From: Oreohelix idahoensis
Taxonomy: Eukaryota > Mollusca > Gastropoda > Stylommatophora > Oreohelicidae
Assembly: GCA_024509875.1 (NCBI GenBank)
Contig: JAMPIV010016268.1
Coordinates: 1 to 64,000 of the forward strand
Length of the DNA: 64,000 nt
Direction: 5' to 3'
Notes under the pieces: generated by a model
The model's input: only the letters and a program-made list of their open reading frames with translations
Database searches by the model: none
What the model was told of the DNA's origin: nothing
Program-made: the position numbers and the translations under genes
In this document: piece by piece, positions 24,371 through 35,100 of the stretch
How the letters are laid out: every line of letters starts with the position of its first letter
How positions within the stretch are numbered: position 1 is the first letter of the stretch

Positions 24371-24878
24371 ACTCTATTTAAACGATCTCACCAGGAATTG
24401 GGAAAATACTGCTCTAGATTTAGAAACACACCTTAGAGGCTAGCCTCGTTATGGTTTCCGCTGCTTTGTCCCATACAACTCACGGGGGACTTTTCCCACA
24501 TATTATTGATAATGCCCGTTAGAAATAGATTCTAAAACGCCGCTTGACTTAGTTCACGAGAGTGTATTGAGGCCTATGAACTCCACTTAGTACAGGTGGT
24601 TACATAGCAAAAGAAAAAACACTCTCAGACATAAACAGTTTAACCATTTTCGCGTTGACTGCAGTTTTCAGGATGGCTCGCTAGCTACGAGTCAAGTGAC
24701 GAGTCATTAAACATTTATTGTTAATAGTTTAATTGATGAACAATAATTCCTTCTTGTTTTTTAAAACATTATCCCAAGAGTAACATCATGTCTGTTAGCT
24801 CATTTCAAATGTTATCTTTAAAAGCTTTGCAAGCATTTTAATTATCCCATGCATTTAACCCCCCCCCCCCCCGCCCCC

Positions 24879-24909
<31 letters not shown>

Positions 24910-25017
24910 ATTTTTTTTTAAATCCTTAAAAACATTCTTTACTTCTTGTTTAGCATCTTTAGATTAATTTCGGTTGCACAGTCATCATTATCATCATTGG
25001 TTGTCGTGTCTACTAAT
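24106..25017. other. Non-coding stretch with (CT)n and poly-C/A/T runs
   Basis: 24300-24366 is (CT)n. 24859-24920 is a long C run followed by A then T runs, a place where assembly or base calling may be unreliable. Otherwise AT-rich with nothing recognised. Confidence 0.6.
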
Positions 25018-25856
25018 CAGGGATGTGTAGTCGGGAGTCGGTCGTTTTTTAGTGGAGCGGGGAGTCAGTAAAAAGTTTCCTGACTCAGAATTTTACGAAA
25101 CCAAGTAAGATCCACGTGTGATCCATGGAAAAGGGGGTATATTATATTTTATATTAAAAACAATATAATTAACATTTGAAAGTAGTTGTTCATTATTAAC
25201 TTAGTACATTTTAAGCAACGGAAGTAATAAAAAGTACCTTGTGCAGTTTTTTAAATAGCGAGTTAAAAACAAAACAAACAATTATTCTGCTGTATAAATT
25301 AGAAGGGGCAAGAGTTCTACAAATCTCGCTCTATCATTACATTATCTAGCACTGAAAGAAGTTGAGATGTTTGGCCGTACTTCTTAACTGAATGCTCAGA
25401 ATACAATACCCTGCTACCCCGAGATCATTCAAGTTGCTGCTTTGACTATCATAGCGTTACCACCCACTCAAGTCACTTGTAAAACGTTTATTTTCTGTTC
25501 TCAGAATAATCAGATCCCATTTCAGAGCAGCAGCGAAGCTGGACCTATTAGAAGTGATCCTTTGTTTGAGAACCAATTCAATTAAAATTAAAATAATTAT
25601 ATTTTAAAATACTTTTTGAGTTTTTGTTTTGTGTTATTGTATGAATGAATGAATAGTTAACAATGTAATCGACGAAAACCACGCATTCATTTATTTATAC
25701 ATATACCATACTTATACATTTAACTCCATATAAGTGCATAATTTTATACCATATGACGAGTAAAAAATACTATTGTCGGAGTCGGGAGTCGGACTTTTAA
25801 AATTTCATGAATGGGAGTCGGAGTCGGAAAATGTGTTGGCCAGCTCCACATTCCTG
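25018..25856. mobile_element. Possible hAT-like non-autonomous element
   Basis: Left end CAGGGATGTGTAGTCGGGAG and right end CAGCTCCACATTCCTG are near-inverse (CAGGAATGTGGAGCTG when complemented). Subterminal GGAGTCGGAGTCGG motifs lie inside both ends. The interior is AT-rich and non-coding. CAGGGATG termini suggest hAT. The expected 8-bp duplication is not clear, so class is uncertain. Confidence 0.5.
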
Positions 25857-26585
25857 TCAATGATATTGATGATTATGTCTGAATATTTACTTTTTTGTTG
25901 TTGTTTATTTTGGTTGTTTTTTTTTTGCCCCGTGCAATGTGGTCATGTTTTTCCAGTCCCTCCTCCCTTCTCAGTTGTTCTTTCTGGCTCTTTTTACAGG
26001 TTTTTCTTTAACTTGCAACGTATGTCACTTTCTTGTCACCTTCAAATCTTGCATTCGATTTTTAAATCACTTCCAGATGAGCAATAGCTCTGAAATTTGG
26101 TATAGTTGTGTATTCTCCTTGACAATATAATAATCAGTCGTAAAAATAAAAATTATAAAATTAAAAATATAAAAATTAATATTAATTTTGTTTGTTTGTA
26201 TTGTATCATCAGTGAAATGGGTGATTACTGCAAATAATCTAGGTGTATTCTTTCCAACAAGATTGTCTCTCTTCAGAGAAATATTGAAACTTCTCCCTCC
26301 TCCACACACACACACACTATCGCAATCGCGTGCACAGACATACACACAACTACATTTAAAAAAAATGTAATTTACAACTCTTATCAAAATTAAAAAAAAC
26401 AATAAAACAAAACAAAAATATTAACTTTCCGTGTAATATACTGAATAATGAAATCCGCCTCCTGTGCTCTGGACTCGTTTATCGCAAACTGATAATGTCA
26501 TTAGCGGATCGATTACATTTGACTTAAATTTAAAAAGAACAACAACAACAAAATAACACTAAAAAGAAGAAAATAAAAAAATTAT
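25857..26585. other. AT-rich non-coding stretch
   Basis: Long T and A runs and a short (CA)n patch near 26303. Open frames here are low complexity and not protein-like. Confidence 0.5.
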
Positions 26586-26754
26586 TGCAGTAAAAAAAAT
26601 GTAACATCAAATTGACAAAAAGCCTGGTGCGCTTAAGCGCTTATCATATATTTTATCCTTAAGTGTGTAATGAAGTATAAAGCAGAAGTTTATTTCATGT
26701 AGAATCAGCGCCCCAGGCTTTTTGTCAATGTGATGTTACATTTTTTTTACTGCA
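26586..26754. mobile_element. 169-bp foldback MITE with 47-bp TIRs
   Basis: Left arm 26586-26632 and right arm 26708-26754 are inverted complements over 47 nt with two mismatches. They start TGCAGTAAAAAAAATGTAAC and end near AAAAAGCCTGG. The loop is about 75 bp and contains the small palindrome GCGCTTAAGCGC. No target duplication is visible. Confidence 0.7.
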
Positions 26755-28120
26755 AGCTATAAACTCCTTGAAAAATTATTTGTGGTTTTTTTAGTGCATT
26801 AAAAGCCTGTGTTTAAAATATTTTTATTTGTTATTATGAGTTGACTTTAACAGTTATTACAACTTCCTGTATCGTTTTATTTTTTTCCTTCTCATGACAG
26901 GTCCTGAGAGCTTTAATGGTATACGACTCATCCTGTCGGTTTATTGACCTCTTTCTTTTATTTATCCTTGTTTTATTATTAATTGTCAAAGTATTGGTTT
27001 CATCTTTCGTATAAATAATAGTTCTGCTGCATGACTTTTATTTTTAATCTGTTTATTATTGTGTCTCACCTGCATAAGTTCTGTGAAAAGAAATAATTCT
27101 TTAATGTAAAACATTTGTAGAAAGGGAAGCAACGAGGCTAGTGAAACGGCTCAGCGACCTTGGAAGTGTCATAACTTGGATGATAAATTTTTGTTTTCTG
27201 TGAAGTATCTGAAGTGCAAATATCTCAGTAAAATTTCATACACTGCCGTCGGTGAGTTAATGCCCTAATTTCTCTTTGATTTATAGACCAGTAGTTATTA
27301 ACACCGCAACATTCAGCTCTATAAACGTCTATAAAAGCATTGGAAATGTCCATCACTCGATGGAAATTGGACATAAAAACCCGGGGGAAAGAAGTGAAGC
27401 AGAATGATCAGGAAAAGAACGTTTGGGGTTTGGGGAGAGACGATCGAGGGTTTATGTTTCTCAGAGGGGTGAAAGTGGCAGGAGTTTTTATTTTTTAATT
27501 GCTCAGTCACTATAGCCTTAGCGCCTTGGAGAGTTTTACTGAAGTTCTAGTATGTAGCTTGCGGCCTGAACAGTCATCAGTCTGGTTTTTTATTTTTTTA
27601 AAATATATTTGTTAGTTGTCAGCTACGCCAGCCATCTTAATATCTTCCGTCGTGATGGTGTGGTATTGTAGGTTCATGCTACTGCTTTGGTCTAGTGCCG
27701 CGGTAGGTAGCCAGGAGCTGTGAGGATCTACTTTAGAAACACTGAGCACTCTAAAGGTGTACCTTAATTTAATCATGGTTGTTTTCAGTTTTCAGAGTAT
27801 TTGGAATTCGGAAAAAAGTGCAGGCAATGTGCGATTCTATCTTTCTGGACGATCTTCTTCCCACAATTCTGTCACATAAAATCGGGTCGATCTCTTTTCC
27901 TCTACGGCAGTATTTAGTTACATTTTTGTCTGTACTAAATTACTTGCATATCCGCGGTCGGCCCTTTTCTTTTCATTCTATCAAGTAGATATTTTGTACT
28001 TTCAAATTATCTTACACTCCTTTCAGTGATAATTCGTCATGAACCCAGATGGGTCAGCAACCGAGCGTTCGGTTTACCTAAGGCGTGTCGGGCGATAAAT
28101 TACCTGTCTGTTGACAGATT
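26755..28120. other. Non-coding stretch, nothing recognised
   Basis: AT-rich, no convincing open frame or repeat. Confidence 0.45.
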
Positions 28121-28385
28121 ACAGACACGCACTAATCAGTCGGGTACACCTGAGCGGAAATGTTGTAATAGTCCGGGCAGATGTAAGATGTTATTTGTAA
28201 ACATTGCCGAGAGAGGATCGGATGTTGTTTATTGAACAGTATATAATTGTTGAATTTGTAAGTAACGAACGCAGAAAGTTTCCTGAGTCCACATAATTTT
28301 GAAATTACCCCACAAAACACGTCCATGATTTGAAACGATTGGCAGACATTCGGAATTGAAAGGCACTACCATAAATGCTATCCGA
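28121..28385 (+). repeat. Local duplication, copy 1
   Basis: The first about 106 bp (ACAGACACGCACTAATCAG...) are identical to 28854 onward. The following 150 bp match only with many small gaps. It shares TTACCCCACAAAACACG and AACGATTGGCAGACATTCGG with copy 2. Confidence 0.85.
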
Positions 28386-28853
28386 TTGGAGCCCTGGCTT
28401 AATATGCAACACTATAGTCAGAACGTCGTAACTATATGTACGCGCGGTTGGGACATCCAACGGCCGACAATGAGATTAGACGTCTGGCGATATAAAACGA
28501 ATGTGGACCATAATTCATCCTTCCTTGACTTTAGTTAAAATTACTAACCTCGATACATTCCTCTCTTCATAAGAATATCGGACTGACCCATGTCCGTACT
28601 GCAATAACATATGTGCGGCAATATCATGCCTACCACTGGAAGGATTATAGGACACGTCTTATCCGTTTGACGGTCATCTAAGAAAAGGGTGTGGTAACAT
28701 AGTCACGGTGCGTGACATACCAACGCATACACGTCATAATCAATCGTGTGTATCGCGTACACTAACTAACAATTATTTACATTATATTAAACGTAGTCAC
28801 CTATTAATCTTATGCTGTTAACCTCTAGCAGACCATGCCAATAAAATACCTTA
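28386..28853. other. Spacer between the duplicated copies
   Basis: No coding signal or recognised repeat. Confidence 0.4.
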
Positions 28854-29100
28854 ACAGACACGCACTAATCAGTCGGGTACACCTGAGCGGAAATGTTGTA
28901 ATAGTCCGGGCAGATGTAAGATGTTATTTGTAAACATTGCCGAGAGAGGATCGGATGTTTTTATTACATATTTGGAAGCAGTAACGCGCAGAAATTTCCA
29001 TGAGGAAATAATTTGAATTACCCCACAAAACACGCATGTTTGAAACGATTGGCAGACATTCGGAATTAAGGCACTCACCCCTTCCGATTGGAGCCCTGCT
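28854..29100 (+). repeat. Local duplication, copy 2
   Basis: Same order as copy 1, 733 bp downstream: exact for about 106 bp and then a shortened, gap-rich version. The abrupt change from identity to frequent small gaps could be real decay or an assembly artefact. Confidence 0.85.
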
Positions 29101-29567
29101 TAACATCGTAACAAACAAATGCGGGGGAAGACAGGCAATATAACCTGACACTTCAGGCAGAGTAGAACAATGTGAAAATTCACTCACGCTAAGAAGACAA
29201 CAAGACCTTGCCAGAATAAGACTAAAATCAGCTTTCATTTATCAGACCGGACCTTGTTTGAGCATTCTCATGACTTAAAAGCCCAGGAAAACCTCTACCA
29301 TTTTAACACGAAAAACCGGAATCTGAGGGAACTGAAACACAAGTCAAAGTGGGATCTTATTGTTAAAGTAACAACACCCCAGACCAAGTGTAAAAGACCT
29401 CTACAAGTGCCTTTATTTCTCAGAGCCAGCAGTCTGTGAGCCTAAATGTTGGCGTAAGTTGTACATTTTGAATTCTATATCTTTTCATTATTAACATGTG
29501 AACTAATATGTACAGATTGACATGTGAAGATTAATATGTGAAAATTGCTAGTTGATGTCCAAGTCAT
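29101..29567. other. Non-coding stretch
   Basis: No recognised feature. A short open frame at 29254-29439 has no family resemblance. Confidence 0.4.
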
Positions 29568-29712
29568 TTGAGGCTGGCAACCTCAGCATATAGAATCATT
29601 ATTTCATTAACCACCACTGCCAGGGCTGGAGACTGCTTTATTGTGAGTTTCTTATAAAGAACCAAAAGCAGAGGTAGTCCCAAGTTCCATATGGAGCAGG
29701 GAGGGAATGATG
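29568..29712 (+). repeat. Family R repeat
   Basis: AGGCTGGCAACCTCAGCATA, CCACCACTGCCAGGGCTG and the hairpin-like TTCCATATGGAGCAGGGAGG, followed by GAATGATGA, match family R landmarks. Confidence 0.6.
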
Positions 29713-29744
29713 ACAGAAATGATGTACATACTTGTTATATTATT

Positions 29745-29950
29745 AACCTTTTCAACCAGTGTAAATGTAAAATATATTCACTCTAAAGGTAATGAATGTT
29801 TCAACCTTTTCAACCAATGTAAATGTAAAACATATTCACTCTAAATGTAATGAAAGTTTCAACCTTTTCAACCAGTGTAAATGTGAAACATATTCACTCT
29901 AAATGTAATGAAAGTTTACAACCTTTTCAACTGATGTAAATGTAAACATG
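29745..29950 (+). repeat. About 58-bp tandem repeat, 3.5 units
   Basis: AACCTTTTCAACCAGTGTAA then ATGTAAAA.ATATTCACTCTAAA is repeated with small changes. Confidence 0.85.
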
Positions 29951-29989
29951 TTAAGACTATAATGTTAAGAGTGAACGTGTCGTTTATCA

Positions 29990-31347
29990 CCTGGACTGTG
30001 TAATGTTGCGGTGTTGATGTAGGTCACCAGAAATGTAACGGCCAGAAATGTAACGGCCACCAGCGTGAGGCACTGCCAGGGGTACTATGATCACTCACAC
30101 AAAACAGCGTACATGTTGTAGATGTGTGGTACTGGTATTATGATGTGCTGAGTGTGGGGTGTAGACGAGAACGCGAATGCTTGAAGCTCTTAGTAAAGTC
30201 AATAATGCACCCATACACTCGCATGCAGTAGTCAATGATGAATTGAAGACTGCTGGCACGTTTCAAACATTTATTTACGAAACTGACAGTAGCATCAACA
30301 GGACAGTCAAATCGACAAGATCAAGGACTTCACATAAATAATGAATGACTGTTAAATGTCTGGTAATCAAAGGCTTGCATCATACATCAACTAGGACATA
30401 CCCAAACATCATCTGTCCTAATGTTACAGTTTATAATGTAGCTTCCGTACCATTGACTCAGCGCGTCAGGTACTTAATTAGCTCTGTCGTCCAACAAACG
30501 AGCTCCTAAATTGCGTAGCAATAATACATAAGGCTGTTATTCAACTGGCATAGCCCGCCAGATATATTTCCTCTTGCTGAAAAATATTGGCCGTAATACA
30601 GGGCCTCAATATGTAGACAGCTGTGTATCCTTTGTTAGCAGGCACGATCAAACCATGCTAAACATATATACCGCCAACCTGCGGCGTCCACAATAATTTA
30701 TCATCATCATTAGGCTTCTGTTCAATTGAAAACACATAGTCTCATTTGGCTAGAACAAGAAGCAAAGAAGGAATTCTGTCTCTCAAGATCTGTGAGCTTC
30801 ACTCGCAGATAGGTAACTTCAAATGTTCTGCAACCAAAGGCATATTAATAAGAATGTCATTTACCTTTTACAGAATCTTCCGGATACACACTTAATAAAT
30901 GTCGTCACTCTTGACGAACAAAGAATCACTGGGGAAAACATTGACATTTCAGTCATATCGAAAACTTTCCAATCCCCATGATGATATAGAGAAAATCACA
31001 ACGGACATCATGTCCGACAGCCCAAAAAAACACAACCTCCCTGACGGAAGTTTCCTCAGTTCGCGCCCAGAACTTGCGCATGCCTAGACAGCATAAAACT
31101 GAGCATCGTTAAGACAGATCAACGACAATAATTGAAAGAAAGAGAAGATAACCCTTAAACAACCTGTCATAGAAGTTAATACCCAATTATCCAACTTTGA
31201 CCAACAAAAGTATTTAAATAGATTTACCTATTATGACACCGTCAAAACGGCAGCAACAGACTACCGCACCCCCCCTATTATGACTGGCACAACAAAAAAT
31301 TAAATAGATTTACCTATCAATGACTCCGTCATACCACGACAGCAACA
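29990..31347 (-). repeat. 3' LTR of copy B
   Basis: On the minus strand a GGGGGTTGCGGTAGTC tract (about 31348-31364) precedes TGTTGCTGTCG, the same tract-plus-TGTTG boundary as in copies A and C. The first LTR portion is tandemly duplicated: a second GGGGGGTGCGGTAGTC-TGTTGCTGCCG lies 89 bp further on (31258). The outer end near 29990-30005 is tentative, based on a CA-ending string. Beyond TGTTGC the sequence differs from A and C LTRs, so B belongs to another subfamily. Confidence 0.55.
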
Positions 31348-31364
31348 GACTACCGCAACCCCCG

Positions 31365-32101
31365 TATAAAAAAAAATGACCCATTTTTTTAAAAATACAT
31401 CAATGAGCAAGATACCACAAGCTCATGACACATGAATAATGCGCCAATGAAAGAATCAACCGGAGAGAATCAAATCATCTCACCAAATAATAGAAAATAT
31501 ATTCGGGAAGGTACCATCAAAGAAACCTCAGTTGCTGGCGATACTAACAAAAATTACATAACTATCAAACAATTATGCAATACTATAATCATAGCAATGA
31601 CAAATGACAATCTATCTCAAGAAGTCATATCAATATACAAATTACAATGTTATACCATTAATATATGTAATGGATGGACATGACCAAATTTGTTAAATTC
31701 CTTACACATTATCTAACAATAGAAGTATATTATATACAAATAAGTGCTGCGATCTCTCGAACAAATGTAAGGTATGGCATCATCATGGTTCTCACAAGCG
31801 CTCCGTACTTGGTACTAGTTTGCACTGAGAACAATATAAATGACACAATTAGTAACATGCTATAATGCACTATAGTCATTACAAAATTATTTAAGTATTA
31901 TATGTGGCCATTTTAACATTTTTCCTTTTCTTATTTTTTGACCTTTATTTTATGTTAACCTTAACCTTCCACATTACATCAAAGATAGTAATAGAGAAAG
32001 AAAACAATCAATTTACTAATCTAAGGTGAAACAAATGTGTTAATGTATATTATGAACAGACATGAGTCTGGAAATGTATCATGAAATCTAGGACACAAGA
32101 C
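31365..32101 (-). other. 3' untranslated part of copy B
   Basis: AT-rich spacer between the end of the polyprotein frame and the polypurine tract, comparable to the 490-bp spacer in copies A and C but longer. No protein is seen. Confidence 0.5.
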
Positions 32102-35100
32102 TTAAGTGGAATCATGTGGGCATCTAGACAGTATGTCCGCCATCACATTATCCGAACCACGGATAGCCCGCACCGTGAAATGAAAAGGTTGAAGAGCAAT
32201 AGCATATCGAGTAGATCTCGAGCTCTTCAAATCCTTGTTCTGCATAGCTGTAAGAGCTTTTTGGTCGGTTTCCATAATGAAATGCGCGCCTAGAAGGAAT
32301 CTTTGTAGCTTAAGAATGGCCCAGACCATAGCTAACAATTCACGGTCTAAAACCGAATAGTTCCTTTCTGCCGCATTCAATTTCCTAGAGATATACATCA
32401 CAGGATGCAGAGTTCCTGAATACTCCTGCATAAGTGCCGCCCCGATCCCAGTGGAAGAGGCATCACTACGAAGGACAAAAGTCTTATCAATCGATGGTAG
32501 TCGTAAGATAGGAGGAGATGAGAACAAATTCTTAATCTGATCCAATGAAGATTGGCATTCTTGGGACCAGCGCACCATATTAGGAGAACCTTTTTTCAAT
32601 AAAGTTGAAAGAGGTGCCATAATGGAGGACAGATTCTTAATGAATCTTCCGTAGAATTGTATTAATCCCAAGAGACTACGCACTTGCTTTTTTGTTTTAG
32701 GAACGGAGATATTTAATATCTTAGAAATGTTTTGGTCCTCTGTCTTCAATAGACCATGACCAACACGATGACCTAGGAAAGAAATTTCACTAAACCCAAC
32801 AAAGGCTTTAGAGGGTTTTGCAGTCAAATTATGCTCGCGTAGAGTAGACAGTAACTCATTTAAACCCGAATAGTGTTCTTCCCAAGTATCGCTGAAAAGA
32901 CAGATGTCGTCTAAGTATGCGATGACATCTGTACGATATGAGAGAATTCGACGCATCATGCGTACGAAAGTAGCTGGGGCGTTCATCAGCCCGAAAGGCA
33001 TAAAATTCCATTGATACAAACCCCTAGGTGTTGAGAAAGCAGTGAAAGGTTTGGCGCGTTCAGTTAACGGAACTTGCCAATAGCCTTTCGACAAGTCAAG
33101 TTTAGTAAAGAATCGCGATTTAGAAAGTCTAGTAAGTAGATCTTCCAATAAAGGCATAGGTTCAGCATCGAACTTCGTAACTTGGTTCAATTTGCGATAA
33201 TCGACGCAAAGACGTATGTTATTGTCTTTCTTTCGAACAATAACCATGGACGAAGAGTATGCTGAAGTGGATGGTTCAATTATTTTCAATTGTATCATTT
33301 CATCCAATTCTTTCTCGACTTGCGCTTGGAAATGAATAGGGATAGGATATGGTCTTACTCTGATCGGATTATGATCAGTAAGTATAATGTCATGTTTGAT
33401 AATATGTGTGTGTCCAGGAATGTCGGTAAGGACATCCTGAAATGATTGTAGCAAAGAAGATACTTGACGCTGTTCCTCAAAAGACAAATTAGAAGAAACC
33501 GAAACGTTTCTCCATGATTCCGTAGAATTGAGTGGAATCATAGGAAGAGGTAGATTAACATCTGAAAACGTAGTTTCCTCCTCCTGTATAACCGACAAGG
33601 ATGAGATATGACCATGTTGGACTGGAGAATCGTCCGTCGCCTGGAAAATAGGCTGCAAATAGTCTGGTCGTTCAATAAATTCCGTAAGCATATTTATATG
33701 GAAGGTTTTATGCCTTCCATCAATATCGACAACATAGTCGACATCGGAAATTTTTGAGACTATTCTATATGGACCTTTCCATGCAATGAGAAGTCTGTTC
33801 TCCCTCGAAGGAAGTAAGACAAACGCTTTGTCTCCAGGACAAAGTTGACGTAGGCGTCTCTTCTTATTAGCGAATTGCCTCGCCTTTTCTTTGGCAAATT
33901 CGGAGGATGAAGTCGCTAACTTGCATGCTTCGATAATCTTATGCCTGAGAGCAATGACATACTCATATGAAGATTGAGTGTCATTGTCAATATTATCGGC
34001 AGTTATCAAATCGTGTAGCAAGGACATAGGACCGCGCGGTTGCGCGCCAAAAACTAGTTGAAAGGGAGAAAACCCTGTATGCTCGTTGGGGACCTCTCTA
34101 TAGGCAAAGAGAGCCGCGGGTAAAACCCTGTCCCAATCCTGAGGATGATCCTCAGTAATCTTGCCAAGTAAGTTCTTAAGTGTTCTATTAAGACGTTCAA
34201 CTAACCCATTAGACATTGGGTGATAAATACTACTGAGAGACCTTTTAATATCTAGGATAGACATCACCTGCGACATAGTGTCTGATATCAATTGAGTACC
34301 ATGGTCTGACAATATTTCTCTGGGAAAACCCAAACGAGAAAATATTAGCCAAAGAGCGTCTGCGATATCGGCAGTAGATATGCTCTTTAGAGGTATAGCC
34401 TCTGGCCAACGTGTGCACATGTCGACGCATGTTAGGATGAATTGATGTCCTCTGGCTGACTTAATCTTAAAAGGGCCAATAATATCTATTGCCATCTTCT
34501 GGAATGGTCGAATGGGAATGTCTGCAGCCTGGATAGGTGCAGCATGTCGTGGACCTCTAGATTTGACTTCTTGACAAATCTTACAAGATCGGCAATAAAT
34601 TCGTATGTCTTTGTTTACGAATGGCCAAAAGAAAGCCGCTAGAACTCTCGACTTAGTGCGAGAAAAACCCATGTGTCCAGCACACTGAGAATCGTGTGCA
34701 TGTTGAAGAATTAAGGCTCTCATACTTTTGGGCACAAGAATTTGAGAGTGCATAGATTTGTCTGAGTGTTGTACCATACGTACTAGTATACCATTCTTCA
34801 TAGTGATATACGATTTGTGAATTGTATTTTGATTCGGATCACCGTTTTTAGCGAGAAGAAAGTATTTATTTAGAGAAGAGTCTTCTTCTTGTAGTTTCAC
34901 AAACGAGTCATGTGAAATCACCAAGTGATCATCTTGGCTACCAACTTCATTACTATCATTAGATGAAGTTGAAGGAATAAGAGCTTGTGCTCTTGTTACA
35001 ACCACATTGGCTGTTTGGATATTATGTTCTTCCCAAGCAGCAATTTGCTGCGGGGTACATTCCTTAACCCCGTGAATACGACCGATTATAAGATCCGCAA

